63,461 bases of DNA from a bacterium (GTDB lineage Bacteria; Bacillota; Clostridia; Christensenellales; Aristaeellaceae). This document shows positions 7,598 through 15,730 of the stretch, in pieces. The notes below the pieces were generated by a model that saw only the letters and a program-made list of their open reading frames with translations, was not told the DNA's origin and searched no databases. Both the position numbers and the translations under genes were made by a program. The stretch lies in the NCBI GenBank assembly GCA_004563405.1, contig SFTH01000026.1, positions 1 through 63,461 of the forward strand. Direction: 5' to 3'. The number at the start of each line of letters is the position of its first letter. Position 1 is the first letter of the stretch.

Positions 7598-7770
7598 AAA
7601 CCGGCTGCGCGGGCTTGCCTCTCCGCGGGCGATTGCCGGGCAGAGCATAAATGCTGGGCCGGGGCGGAAACCGGCTGCGCGGGCTTGCTTCCCGCGGGCG
7701 ATTGCCGGGCAGAGCATAAATGCTGGGCCGGGGCGGAAACCGGCTGCGCGGGCTTGCTTCCCGCGTGGGC
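7598..7770 (+). repeat. Tandem repeat, about 2.5 copies of a 69-70-bp GC-rich unit
   Basis: Units begin with CCGGCTGCGCGGGCTTGC at 7601, 7671 and 7740. The first two are complete (70 and 69 bp, nearly identical, including the internal GCATAAATGCTGGGCCGG), and the third decays after about 30 bp. It lies in non-coding DNA between the kinase-like gene and the candidate RNA. No open frame with a start site spans it convincingly. Confidence 0.85.
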
Positions 7771-7844
7771 TGTGCCCGGCGGGACGGCTCGACGCCCGGC
7801 CGGTGCGGCTTTTGCGGCCGTCCTTCCTCCGCCTTGCGTGGGAA

Positions 7845-8233
7845 ATCAAAACCGCCGACATCCTGTGCCGGCGGCCTCATTTTCTCTTATGCGATTTTAC
7901 GATGTTCATCTGCTTTGCCTCGCCGCAATGCACTTCCTGAAAACCGGTTTCGCTTTGTCCTCATCCGGCCGCGCCTACACTTCTCTTTCCTTCATCTTCT
8001 GCGGGACCGGGGATATGATCTCCATCTATGCTAATCATTTTGGGGGACAAAGCAGATGAACCTTTCTGTCTGGTCTAGGTACAACGGACTCGCCCCTTTC
8101 TCGTTTCGTAATTTTTGCCTGGGATGGTTTCCGGGTCTTTCCTGCCTTTCGGTCTTGCTTTTCGGGTTCCTCCCGATCTACCGAATGAAAAGCGTCTCTG
8201 CGCTCGATAGCCTTTATCCATCTTCCTTGGCTC
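7845..8233 (-). ncRNA. Candidate structured non-coding RNA (~390 nt) of unknown class
   Basis: A near-consensus promoter at 8240-8268 points leftward into DNA with no credible gene. A hairpin followed by TTTT closes the unit at 7848-7875. Inside, a 14-nt segment at 7904-7917 is perfectly complementary to 8048-8061, giving a long-range stem that encloses about 130 nt. Smaller hairpins include a TCGGG/CCCGA stem near 8161-8175. I compared it mentally with tmRNA, RNase P RNA, SRP RNA and 6S and found no defining motifs. Promoter, stem and terminator are seen directly. The assignment as an RNA gene is inference. Confidence 0.5.
7848..7875 (-). terminator. Terminator of the candidate RNA
   Basis: On the minus strand CCGCCG (7874-7869) pairs with CGGCGG (7857-7852), followed by TTTT (7851-7848). 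Confidence 0.65.
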
Positions 8234-8239
8234 ACCTGT

Positions 8240-8268
8240 ATAATACCATATTTCGCGGGTCTTGTCAA
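8240..8268 (-). promoter_or_regulatory. Near-consensus sigma-A promoter driving the candidate RNA
   Basis: Minus-strand TTGACA (8263-8268), 17-bp spacer, TATTAT (8240-8245). No coding start with a ribosome-binding site follows. Confidence 0.8.
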
Positions 8269-8316
8269 CGGTTTTTTAAAAATTTTATCCATGATTTCTT
8301 TTTATTCTGGACAATG

Positions 8317-8345
8317 TGACCGAAATTCAAATTTGAATTCGGTCA
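8317..8345. repeat. AT-rich inverted repeat downstream of livF
   Basis: TGACCGAA and TTCGGTCA arms flank an inner TTCAAATTTGAA palindrome. No T-run follows on either strand, so it may be an operator or an mRNA 3'-end stabiliser rather than a terminator. Confidence 0.5.
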
Positions 8346-8379
8346 TATTCATTGGATTATGGGAAATTGTATTGCGGTT

Positions 8380-9087
8380 TCAACTCTTGCCCAGGTAGGC
8401 GGCGCGCACCTCGGGGTTGCGGCGCAGCGCCTCGCCGCTGCCCTCCAGCGTGATGCGGCCCGTCTCCAGCACATAGCCGCGATCGGCCACCTTCAGCGCG
8501 GCGTTGGCGTTCTGCTCGATCAGCAGCACCGTGACGCCGGAGTCCCGGATGGTGCGGATGATGGAGAAGATGTTCTGCACCACCAGGGGCGCGAGGCCCA
8601 GGGAGGGTTCGTCCATCATCAGCAGCTTCGGCCGGATCATCAGTGCCCGGGCCACGGCCAGCATCTGCAGCTCGCCGCCGGAGAGCGTGCCGGCGAGTTG
8701 CCAGAAGCGCTCCTTCAGTCGGGGAAAGAGCTCGTACATGCGCTTCATGTCCGCCTCGATCTCCCGGTTCCGGCGAAGATACGTGCCGATCTTCAGATTC
8801 TCCAGCACGGTCATGTCCGGGAAGATGAGCTGCCCCTCGGGAACCATCACCAGTCCCTTTTCGACCATGTACTTGCTGGGCTTGCCGGTCACGTCCTCGC
8901 CGTTGTAGACGATGCGCCCCGCCTTCGCGCGCTCCAGGCCGGAGATGGTTCGCAGCGTGGTGGACTTGCCCGCGCCGTTCGCGCCGATGAGGGTGACGAT
9001 TTCGCCCTCCTCCACTTGCAGGGCGATGCCCTTGAGGGCCTGTATGCCGCCGTAGGCCACCTGAAGGTTTTCGAGTTCAAGCATCAT
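8380..9087 (-). CDS. livF: Branched-chain amino-acid ABC transporter ATP-binding protein LivF
   Basis: A 235-residue ABC ATPase. Walker A is GANGAGKST (about 35-43), the Q-loop region is MVPEGQLIFPDMTV, the signature is LSGGELQM (normally LSGGEQQM), and Walker B is LLMMDEPSLGLAP, with ADRGYVLETGRI near the end. The LivF hallmark VPEGRxxFPxMTVxENL is clearly present. It energises uptake of Leu/Ile/Val or related ligands together with LivG, LivH and LivM. Its start overlaps the livG 3' end by 11 nt. Because livG, livH and livM are damaged here, the transporter may be non-functional as assembled. Confidence 0.93.
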   Translation of the reverse strand: MMLELENLQVAYGGIQALKGIALQVEEGEIVTLIGANGAGKSTTLRTISGLERAKAGRIVYNGEDVTGKPSKYMVEKGLVMVPEGQLIFPDMTVLENLKIGTYLRRNREIEADMKRMYELFPRLKERFWQLAGTLSGGELQMLAVARALMIRPKLLMMDEPSLGLAPLVVQNIFSIIRTIRDSGVTVLLIEQNANAALKVADRGYVLETGRITLEGSGEALRRNPEVRAAYLGKS

Positions 9088-9616
9088 CGTCGCTCACCCC
9101 CAGATAGGCAGAAATCACGTTTTCGTCGTTTTGAATCTCCCGGGCGCTGCCCGAGGCGATCAGCGTGCCGTAGTTGAGCACATAGATGCGGTCGGAGATG
9201 CCCATGACCACGTCCATGTGGTGCTCGATGAGCAGTATGGCGATGTGAAAGCGGTCGCGTATGCCGCGGATGAGCTGCTTGAGCTCCTCTGCCTCGGAGG
9301 GGTTCATGCCCGCCGCGGGCTCATCCAGCAGCAGCAGGCTCGGCTGGGTGGCCAGGGCGCGGGCAATTTCCAGCTTGCGCTGCTTGCCGTAGGGCAGCGA
9401 TCCCGCCGCCTCGTCGCGCGCGTCCAGCAGGCCCATGTAGTACAGCAGCTCGTCCGTGCGCCGGGCGATGGCCGCGACCTCCCGCCGGTAGCGGGGCGTG
9501 CGCAGCGTCGCCGCCACCCAGCCGCTCTTGAGGCGCAGGTGCTGGGCCACGTCCACGTTGTCCGCCACGCTCAGCGCGGAGAAGAGGCGGATGTTTTGGA
9601 AGGTGCGGGCGCTGCC
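9077..9616 (-). pseudogene. livG: livG, 5'-truncated branched-chain amino-acid ABC ATPase
   Basis: Only the C-terminal ~179 residues remain, beginning at about GxARTFQNIRLFSALSV. That position is about one third into a normal ~255-residue LivG. The signature region (LPYGKQRKLEIARALA), Walker B (LLLLDEPAAGMNP) and the His loop (ILLIEHHMDVVMG) are intact. The Walker A P-loop is missing, so the fragment cannot bind ATP normally. The upstream junction near 9610-9620 joins directly to LivH sequence. The fusion removes the rest of livH, all of livM and the livG start. Real deletion or assembly collapse are both possible. Confidence 0.85.
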
Positions 9617-9941
9617 CCTTCTGCAAAAAGTAGCTCACGCCGATGGCTGAGATCAGCACCGAGATGCGCGGTGCGTCCCGCAGCGGGCGGTAGGCCAGCC
9701 GCTCGGAGAGCACGCCCAGCAGCGCCGTGATGAGGATCGTGGCCGTGAAGCCGATGTACCAGGGCAGCAGGAACAGCCCGATGCCGTAGAAGACGATGTA
9801 CATGGCCATCATGAAAATTTCGCCGTGTGCGAAGTTGATCAGCCGCAGCACGCCGTAGACCATCGTATAGCCGATGGCCAGCAGCGCGTAGAGGCTGCCC
9901 ACGCACAGGGCGTTGGCCAGTTGCTGTAAAAAGACGCCCAT
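9617..9941 (-). pseudogene. livH: livH, 3'-truncated branched-chain amino-acid permease
   Basis: The first ~108 residues of a LivH permease: ANALCVGSLYALLAIGYTMVYG and LRLINFAHGEIFMM are diagnostic of the family, followed by two further membrane segments and RISVLISAIGVSYFLQ. A normal LivH has about 290 residues. After YFLQ the frame runs into livG DNA and becomes meaningless. It begins 74 nt after the livJ stop in the same orientation. Confidence 0.88.
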
Positions 9942-10017
9942 TCGTCCATCCCCTTTTCTGCTCGTAACAAAAAATTGGCGGGCGGAGGAGGAAGTTCTTC
10001 CTCCTCCGCGCAGCCGG

Positions 10018-11135
10018 TCAAGGTTCGATGATGGAGAGGAATTCGCTGGTGCCGTCGCCGTTGACCTTCTTGAAGACCACCGGGCGCACCGCGTCGTGGG
10101 TGTCGTTCAGGGTGATTACGCCCGCAACGCCCACGAAGCCGGAGGTGGCGAAGAGCGCCTCGCGCACGGCCTCGGGATCGGTGGAGCCCGCCGTCTCGAT
10201 GGCGTTGCGCAGGGTCAGGTAGCTGTCGAAGGCCATGATGGTCGGCGCGGCGGGCGTCTTGCCGTACTTGGCCCCGTAGGCCTCCAGGAACTGGGAGGGC
10301 AGCTCCGTGGCGGGCTGGGCCGCGTCGTAGAAGGTGGTGAAGATCACGCCGTCCACCTTTTCGCCGGCGATTTCATACAGTTCCGGCGCATCCAGGGCGT
10401 CGCCGCCGAAAATGGGACCGGTGTAGCCCAGCTCGCGCGCCTGCTTAATGATCAGCGCGGCGGAGGGGGCGTAGCCCACGGAGGTGAAGATCACGTCCGG
10501 GTTCTTGGACAGCGCGTCGGTGAGCAGGGTGGTGAAGTCCTGGTCGGTGTTGACGAAGTTGCCCTTGCTGGAGACCGCGTAGCCCTCGTGGTTGGCCAGC
10601 TCCCGCTCGAAGTAGTTCACCAGGCCCACCGCGTATTCGGATTCGATCTCCTGAATGATGGCGATGCTCTTGTATTCATTTTCCACGGCGAAGCGCGCCA
10701 GCATCGTGCCCTGGAAGGGATCGATGAAGCAGATGCGCGCGTACCAGTCGCTCATCAGCGTGGAGGTGGGGTTGGTGGAGGTGGCCGTCAGCGCGGGAAT
10801 CTGCGCCTCGGCGAACACGTCGGAGCCCGCCACGTCAGGCCGGAGGAGTAGGAGCCCAGCACCGCCACCACGCCGGCGTCCACCAGCGACTGGGCGGCCA
10901 TGGAGGCCTCCACCTTGTCGGACTTGTTGTCCGCCTTCACCAGCTCGATCCTGGAGCCCAGTACCTCGGGGAACATCTCCTGCGCCAGCTCGTAGCCCTC
11001 GACCTCCATCGCGCCGCCGCCGGCATAGGAACCGGTGAGCGGCTCAAAGACGCCGATCTTGATCGTCTCCTCTGCGAACGCCGCGCAGGAGAGCGCCATC
11101 AGTGCAGCCAGAACGATTGCCAGAACCTTTTTCAT
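10018..11135 (-). pseudogene. livJ: livJ, branched-chain amino-acid binding protein, 1-nt frameshift
   Basis: A periplasmic-binding-fold type I amino-acid receptor. It has a signal peptide (MKKVLAIVLAALMALSCAAFA) and the mature start EETIKIGVFEPLTGSYAGGG. VLGSYSSGLT then stops making sense, and AGSDVFAEAQIPALTATS continues in another frame. Inserting one A near 10838-10842 (ACG-ATG-GCG) restores a 372-residue protein of normal length. The C-terminal part (VIFTSVGYAPSAALIIKQARELGYTG-type sequence) is intact. No ideal lipobox is present. Single-base loss in otherwise conserved code suggests a sequencing error or very recent inactivation. Confidence 0.88.
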
Positions 11136-11180
11136 ACCCTCTCACTCCTTTTTCAGCTTCCGGGACATCCCGGGAAAAGA

Positions 11181-11217
11181 CGAAGGGGAGCATGGCAAAA
11201 TGCCATACTCCCCTTCG
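11181..11217. repeat. Long hairpin in the livJ 5' untranslated region
   Basis: CGAAGGGGAG...ATGGCA arms pair almost perfectly around an AAA loop. The core GGGGAGCATGGC recurs in the hairpin at 21674. Lying between promoter and start codon, it could act as an attenuator or 5' stabiliser. Confidence 0.6.
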
Positions 11218-11227
11218 AGATGTTCCC

Positions 11228-11255
11228 ATTGTACACGATTTATCGCGCTTGTCAA
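11228..11255 (-). promoter_or_regulatory. Predicted sigma-A promoter of the liv operon
   Basis: Minus-strand TTGACA (11250-11255), 16-bp spacer, TACAAT (11228-11233). Confidence 0.75.
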
Positions 11256-11433
11256 GTAAATTTCAGGTATATTCGCAGGTGCACGAATCAAATCCTGCAA
11301 AAGCGGCGCCGGATATGCTGAAAAGCAGACGATTTTGCATTTGTAAACCGAAGATTTGCCGGAAACATATTCGCCATGCGGAAAGGAAACCGGTTTTCCC
11401 GCACCCGCTGGAAGGATCCGCAGCGCGCCGAAC

Positions 11434-11602
11434 GCCGGTGCGAAGGTTCCCCCCGACGCGCGTCGGAGTCACGGGCTGTCAAAAAACTTATGAGCGTGCG
11501 CGGGAGGGCATGCGTCCTCCCGCGCTGCAATCGTCCCCGACGGCGTGTGCGCCGGGGACATGCGGAGGCGCGCAACCCGGGGCGTCCGTCACCGGACGCC
11601 CC
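11434..11602 (+). repeat. Intergenic palindromic repeat block (copy A)
   Basis: This gene-free DNA between the sugar operon 3' end and the liv promoter contains CTGTCAAAAAAC (11476-11487), a GCGGGAGGGC-type hairpin (11500-11523), a CCCCGACGGCGTGTGCGCCGGGG hairpin region (11534-11558) and a GGGGCGTCCG hairpin (11579-11602). The first three occur in the same order and spacing at 63281-63361. Nothing coding is seen here. Confidence 0.6.
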
Positions 11603-11702
11603 GGCAGGCCGCTGGCGCGGACTCAAGGAGGGCGGTCGTCCGCGCTTCCGGCGCTGCTTCGGGCAGAGGGGAAGGGCGCGGCCCGGTTGCGCGCGCGTCG
11701 AA

Positions 11703-13133
11703 TCAGCGCAGCCGCCGCTGTACCTCCGCCTCGTCGGGCTCGCACAGGTCGGCCTTGATGTTCAGGTATTTGCACGCCTCGTAGAGCACATCCGCGATGT
11801 GTTCGTGCACGCCGGCCACGTGATGGATGTAGGGGCCGCAGACCACCTTGTGCTCGATGGCCAGCCAGTCCTTGAATTCGACCCAGCCGTAGGTGCCGTT
11901 GGTCTTGGGGCCGTCCACGGTCACGCCCTCGGCGATCAGCAGCGAATACTGATCCTGGGTGCTGTCGAAGCGCAGCACCGTCACATCGCCGTCCTCGATG
12001 CGGAAGCCGCCCACCGTGGGACGGTTTTCGTCGAAGTTGCCCTTGATGCAGGGCTTGCAGGCCCTGGTGGCCGTGTTGCGGGTGAACACGCCGCAATGCC
12101 AGAACAGCTCCGCGTTGTCGTTGGTGGGATGGCGCTGGGTGATGTCCGCGAAGAAGGGGTCCCGCTCCCAGAGCGTGGCGGCCGAGGCGATGATGGAGGT
12201 GATCGCGCCGTTCACATCGCCCTCGCAGACGGTGGGTATGCCCTCGCCGGTCAATTCGCCGAACACGAAGCAGGAGGCAATGCCCGCCATGTCGCGCATG
12301 GGGCCCCAGCAGGTGGAGGCGATTGCCGAAAGATCCTTCTCCCGCGCCCATTCCAGCATCGCAGCCTTCAGCGCGGCGGTTCTGTACAGGGATTCGTCGT
12401 CGACGCAGATTTCGCAGTCCCGGCGATATTCCGCGACCGTCTCTTCCAGGGAAGCGCGGTTGGTCTCCAGGATTCGCCGGTAGCGCTGCTGAAGCTCGAT
12501 CAGCGTCACTGTTTCCACTTCGACGCCGAATTTTTCCAGGAGCTGCTGCTCGTTGTACTTCACGGACCAGAATTCGGCCGGGCGATTGGAGACCAGGCCG
12601 ACGCGCAGGTGGGACATCGCCTTGACCACGGCCGCGACCTTCATGAAGCGGCGCAGGCTGCGCTCGAAACATTCGTCGTCAATGCGGCAATTCGACATGT
12701 AGCTGAAGGGCACGCCGAAGTCCCGGACCACCTTGCCCGTGGCCATGACGCCGCACTGAGCGTCCGTGGCGCGGCCGAAATCCTGGGTCGGATCCGGCGC
12801 GGGATCGCGGGGCGCCCAGAGCAGCAGGGGCTTGCCCACCAGCTTGCCCACCTTCGCCACCGCGTCCTCCGTGCCGAAGTTGCAATGGGGCGCAAACACG
12901 GCGTCGACGCCCTGGGCGATGAAGTAATCGGCCACCTTCCTGGCGTCTGCGCCGAGCTTGATCATGCCGTCCGGTACGATGTCGTCGATCGCTACGAAGT
13001 CGATGCCCATCTGCGTGAGCTTCGCCTTCACCGCGTCGCGGTTCTTTCCGGCGATGTCCACGTTGCAAAAGAATTCGCCATCCACGTTGCGGCGGGTGCA
13101 CAGCAGACCCAGCCTTACATGCTTGTCAATCAT
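11703..13133 (-). CDS. L-fucose/L-arabinose isomerase-family protein
   Basis: A 476-residue protein with the FucI/AraA architecture. It has an N-terminal Rossmann-like part (RLGLLCTRRN, ADYFIAQGVDAVFAPHCNFGTED), a central part with ASTCWGPM, and PTVCEGDVNGA. The Glu and Asp of that last segment match metal ligands of the family, and a C-terminal His-rich segment follows (GPYIHHVAGVHEH). Such enzymes interconvert aldoses and ketoses with Mn2+. It is the last gene of the eight-gene operon, 66 nt after the transketolase C gene. Substrate is unknown and could be a deoxy-, pento- or sulfo-sugar. ATG follows AGGAG. Confidence 0.85.
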   Translation of the reverse strand: MIDKHVRLGLLCTRRNVDGEFFCNVDIAGKNRDAVKAKLTQMGIDFVAIDDIVPDGMIKLGADARKVADYFIAQGVDAVFAPHCNFGTEDAVAKVGKLVGKPLLLWAPRDPAPDPTQDFGRATDAQCGVMATGKVVRDFGVPFSYMSNCRIDDECFERSLRRFMKVAAVVKAMSHLRVGLVSNRPAEFWSVKYNEQQLLEKFGVEVETVTLIELQQRYRRILETNRASLEETVAEYRRDCEICVDDESLYRTAALKAAMLEWAREKDLSAIASTCWGPMRDMAGIASCFVFGELTGEGIPTVCEGDVNGAITSIIASAATLWERDPFFADITQRHPTNDNAELFWHCGVFTRNTATRACKPCIKGNFDENRPTVGGFRIEDGDVTVLRFDSTQDQYSLLIAEGVTVDGPKTNGTYGWVEFKDWLAIEHKVVCGPYIHHVAGVHEHIADVLYEACKYLNIKADLCEPDEAEVQRRLR

Positions 13134-13154
13134 AACGCATATCTCCTCATTTCA

Positions 13155-13191
13155 GGATGGGCTTGCCGCCCACCGGCGTGCAAGCCCATCC
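13155..13191 (-). terminator. Intercistronic hairpin between transketolase C and the isomerase gene
   Basis: The 11-bp stem GGATGGGCTTG/CAAGCCCATCC lacks a U-run. It probably acts as a partial attenuator or mRNA stabiliser that sets different expression for the last gene. Confidence 0.5.
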
Positions 13192-13199
13192 GTGCTCTC

Positions 13200-14138
13200 T
13201 TATTTTGCCCTGACCGCTTCCCGCGCGGCTTCCGCGATGTCCGCCGCCGTCAGGTGGTACAGCTTCAGCAGCTCCAGCGCGTTGCCCGAGCGTCCGAAGC
13301 AATCCTTCACGCCCACGCGCTTGACCGGGACGGGACGCCTGTCGGCGGTGACTTCCGCCACGGCCGCGCCCAGACCGCTGAGAATGTTGTGCTCTTCCGC
13401 GGTGACGATGCAGCCCGTCTCCTCCGCGGCCTTCAGCACCGCCTCCTCGTCCAGGGGCTTGATGGTGTGCATGTTGATGACCCTCGCGCGGATGCCCTCG
13501 ACCTGCAGAAGGTCCGCGGCCTGGAGTGCGTCGGGAACCATGAGGCCCGTGGCGATGATCGTCACGTCGCTGCCCTTGCGCAGCTCCACGGATTTGCCGA
13601 TTTCAAATTTGTACCCCGGGAAGTCGTTCACGATCTCCACGGGCAGGCGGCCGATGCGCAGGTAGGCGGGGCCGTCATATTCGGTCAGGGCCTTCACAGC
13701 CGCCTCGGTTTCGATGGCGTCCGCCGGACAGATGACCGTCATGCCGGGAATTGCGCGCATGAGGGCGATATCCTCGATGCACTGGTGGGTGGCACCGTCC
13801 TCGCCCACGGAGAGGCCCGCGTGGGTGCCGACGCACTTGACGTTCAGATGCGGGTAGCAGATGCTGTTGCGGATCTGATCGTAGCCGCGGCCCGCCATGA
13901 ACATGGCGAACGCGTGGGCGAAGGGAATGTAGCCCATGGTCGCCAGGCCGGCGGCCATGCCCAGCATGTTGCCCTCGGCGATGCCGACGTTGAAGAAGCG
14001 CTCGGGATAGGCTTCCCCGAAGATCGCAGACATGGTGCAGGTGGAAACGTCGCCGTCCAGCGCCACGATCCGTTCATTGACGCCGGCAGCCTTCAGCGCC
14101 TCGCCATAGGCGTGTCTGGTTGCAATTTTCTCTGCCAT
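13200..14138 (-). CDS. Transketolase, C-terminal subunit (pyrimidine-binding and C domains)
   Basis: A 312-residue half-transketolase. The Pyr domain has FFNVGIAEGNMLGMAAGLA with the ThDP-activating Glu, then GVGTHAGL-like CVGTHAGLSVGEDGATHQ and EDIALMRAIPGMTVICPAD. The C domain carries IIATGLMVPDALQAADLL and CIVTAEEHNILSGLG. It must pair with the N-terminal subunit encoded 3 nt upstream to form the ThDP site. Transketolases move a two-carbon ketol unit from a ketose to an aldose. Two-subunit forms in sugar clusters often have dedicated donors, including unphosphorylated ketoses. Confidence 0.94.
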   Translation of the reverse strand: MAEKIATRHAYGEALKAAGVNERIVALDGDVSTCTMSAIFGEAYPERFFNVGIAEGNMLGMAAGLATMGYIPFAHAFAMFMAGRGYDQIRNSICYPHLNVKCVGTHAGLSVGEDGATHQCIEDIALMRAIPGMTVICPADAIETEAAVKALTEYDGPAYLRIGRLPVEIVNDFPGYKFEIGKSVELRKGSDVTIIATGLMVPDALQAADLLQVEGIRARVINMHTIKPLDEEAVLKAAEETGCIVTAEEHNILSGLGAAVAEVTADRRPVPVKRVGVKDCFGRSGNALELLKLYHLTAADIAEAAREAVRAK

Positions 14139-14141
14139 GGT

Positions 14142-14984
14142 TTAGCCCTCCATTTCCGCCCGACGCGCGTAAAGCTCATCGAAGGCCGCCTTGAATTGTT
14201 CGTCGTTCGGGGTTTTGCCGTGCCACTCGTGCCTGCCCTCCATGAAGGAGATGCCCTTGCTCTTGACGGTGTTGAGCAGGATCATGGAAGGACGGCCCTT
14301 TTCGGCCTTCGCGCGATCGATGGCGTCGGAGATGGCCTCCACGTCGTGCCCGTCGATGGACTGGGTGAAGAAGCCGAAGCTTTCAAATTTGGCCTTGAGA
14401 TCGCCGGTGTCCAGGACCTCCTTGACCGTGCCGTCCAGCTGAACCTTGTTGGAGTCCACGAAGGCGACCAGATTGTCCAGTCCGTGCGCGCCGGCATACA
14501 TGGACGCCTCCCAGATCTGCCCCTCCTGAATTTCGCCGTCGCCCATGAGCGCATAGACGGTCAGCTCCTTCTTCGCGAGCTTCGCGCCCTGGGCCATGCC
14601 CACGGCCACGGAGAAGCCCTGACCCAGAGAGCCGGTGGACATATCCACGCCGGGTACATACTTCATCTCCGCATGGCCGGAGAGGTGGCCGTCGATCTTC
14701 CGGAAGGTGTCCAGCAGGGAGACGTCGAAGAATCCCCGCAGCGCCAGGGTGGGATAGAGGGCGACGGTGCAATGTCCCTTGGACAGAACGAAGCGGTCCC
14801 TGTCCTCCCAACGGGGATCCTCAGGGCGAATGTTCATCTTGTCGAAATACAGCACGGCCATCAGTTCGGACATGGAGAACGCGCCGCCGATGTGACCGGA
14901 ATGCGCCTTCTGTACCATCTTCAGGCCGGTTATGCGAAGATCCATGGCCTTGAGCATCAATTCACGCTTTTTGGAGCTGTTCAT
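14142..14984 (-). CDS. Transketolase, N-terminal subunit (ThDP diphosphate-binding domain)
   Basis: A 280-residue protein covering the PP domain. HSGHIGGAFSMSELMAVLYF, DRFVLSKGHCTVALYP, GSLGQGFSVAVGMA, and the ThDP-binding motif MGDGEIQEGQIWEAS (GDGE...Q) are followed by NLVAFVDSNKVQLDG. It ends 3 nt before the C-terminal subunit, whose ribosome-binding site lies inside its last codons, so translation is coupled. It forms the active enzyme only as an N/C hetero-oligomer. In the operon it follows the D-lyxose-isomerase-like gene. Confidence 0.94.
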   Translation of the reverse strand: MNSSKKRELMLKAMDLRITGLKMVQKAHSGHIGGAFSMSELMAVLYFDKMNIRPEDPRWEDRDRFVLSKGHCTVALYPTLALRGFFDVSLLDTFRKIDGHLSGHAEMKYVPGVDMSTGSLGQGFSVAVGMAQGAKLAKKELTVYALMGDGEIQEGQIWEASMYAGAHGLDNLVAFVDSNKVQLDGTVKEVLDTGDLKAKFESFGFFTQSIDGHDVEAISDAIDRAKAEKGRPSMILLNTVKSKGISFMEGRHEWHGKTPNDEQFKAAFDELYARRAEMEG

Positions 14985-15028
14985 TGCGATTTCCGCCTTT
15001 CTAGCAAAATCCGTTGCAAACGCCGCAC

Positions 15029-15715
15029 TCAGATGCCCAGCAGGCGTCCGTATTCATTGCAGAGCGGATGCAGGATGGGCTCGTCCTCTTCGATGTTGGC
15101 ATACTGCTGCGGCTGCAGCTCGATGTGGTAGTTGTCGGTCGTGTCGTCGTTGATCTTGGAAACCTCGCCGCAGATCAGATCGCCGGTGCCCGGCAGAGAG
15201 CCGAAGGTGTGCGCGACGCCGGGGGTGATGGTGATGCTGTTGCCGGGCTGAATCATGACGATTTCACCGGGCTGATAGGTGTGGGCGATGCCGTCCTGGC
15301 GCACGGTGACGGGAGTGTCCGTCGCTTTGCCGTCCACGGTGTTGTACAGCTTGATGAACATGGGGCCGCCGGCGCGGTTGATGATGTCCTCCGTCTTGAA
15401 GCCGTGATAGTGAATGGGCAGGCGCTGGCCGTCCTGGAAGATCAGCAGTTTCTCGGCGTAGGGCACGCCCACCTCCGGCTGATACAGCATGCCGTTGCGG
15501 ATGGTGAAGAGGGTGCAGCCGATCTCGGAGAAGCGGTTGAGGCCGTGGTCGGTCAGATCCCAGCCCAGCATCAGGGGCTTGATGTAATCCAGTTCGTCCT
15601 TGTGAGCCTTCCAGTCGTCCATCGTCCAGTAGCCGAAGTCGGGCAGGGAAATGTTGTACTTCTTCAGCAGCTCCTTCGCGTAGCGAATGGAATGATTAAC
15701 CAGCGATCTTTTCAT
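15029..15715 (-). CDS. D-lyxose (D-mannose) ketol-isomerase family cupin
   Basis: A 228-residue cupin resembling bacterial D-lyxose isomerase. LPIHYHGFKTEDIINRAGG contains the two metal-binding histidines and the glutamate, and ITPGVAHTFGSLPG supplies the third histidine. MKRSLVNHSIRYAKELL at the N terminus is typical. Characterised members convert D-lyxose to D-xylulose and D-mannose to D-fructose. Within this operon it gives a second aldose-ketose isomerase beside the FucI-like enzyme, so the pathway may have two isomerisation steps. It is separated by 44-45 nt from the transketolase N gene, and ATG follows GAGGAGG. Confidence 0.87.
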   Translation of the reverse strand: MKRSLVNHSIRYAKELLKKYNISLPDFGYWTMDDWKAHKDELDYIKPLMLGWDLTDHGLNRFSEIGCTLFTIRNGMLYQPEVGVPYAEKLLIFQDGQRLPIHYHGFKTEDIINRAGGPMFIKLYNTVDGKATDTPVTVRQDGIAHTYQPGEIVMIQPGNSITITPGVAHTFGSLPGTGDLICGEVSKINDDTTDNYHIELQPQQYANIEEDEPILHPLCNEYGRLLGI

Positions 15716-15730
15716 TGTGATTGTGCCTCC

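Noticed and set aside
7598..7770. The 69-70-bp repeats as a CRISPR array
   Set aside because: The units are directly tandem with no unique spacers, and no cas genes are in the window.
7845..8233. Interpretation of the candidate RNA as tmRNA, RNase P RNA or SRP RNA
   Set aside because: There is no CCA end or tag frame for tmRNA, no paired GAGGAAAGUCC/ACAGAAACCC blocks for RNase P, and no SRP domain IV tetraloop motif.
8035..8292. An 85-codon minus-strand ORF over the candidate RNA
   Set aside because: Its ATG lies upstream of the promoter -10, so it would not be on the transcript. It has no ribosome-binding site, and its sequence is unlike any protein family I know.
11376..15131. A 1251-codon open frame on the plus strand across the isomerase and transketolase genes
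   Set aside because: It is antisense to three genes with clear family motifs. Its product is a His/Val/Gln-rich shadow with no recognisable domain.
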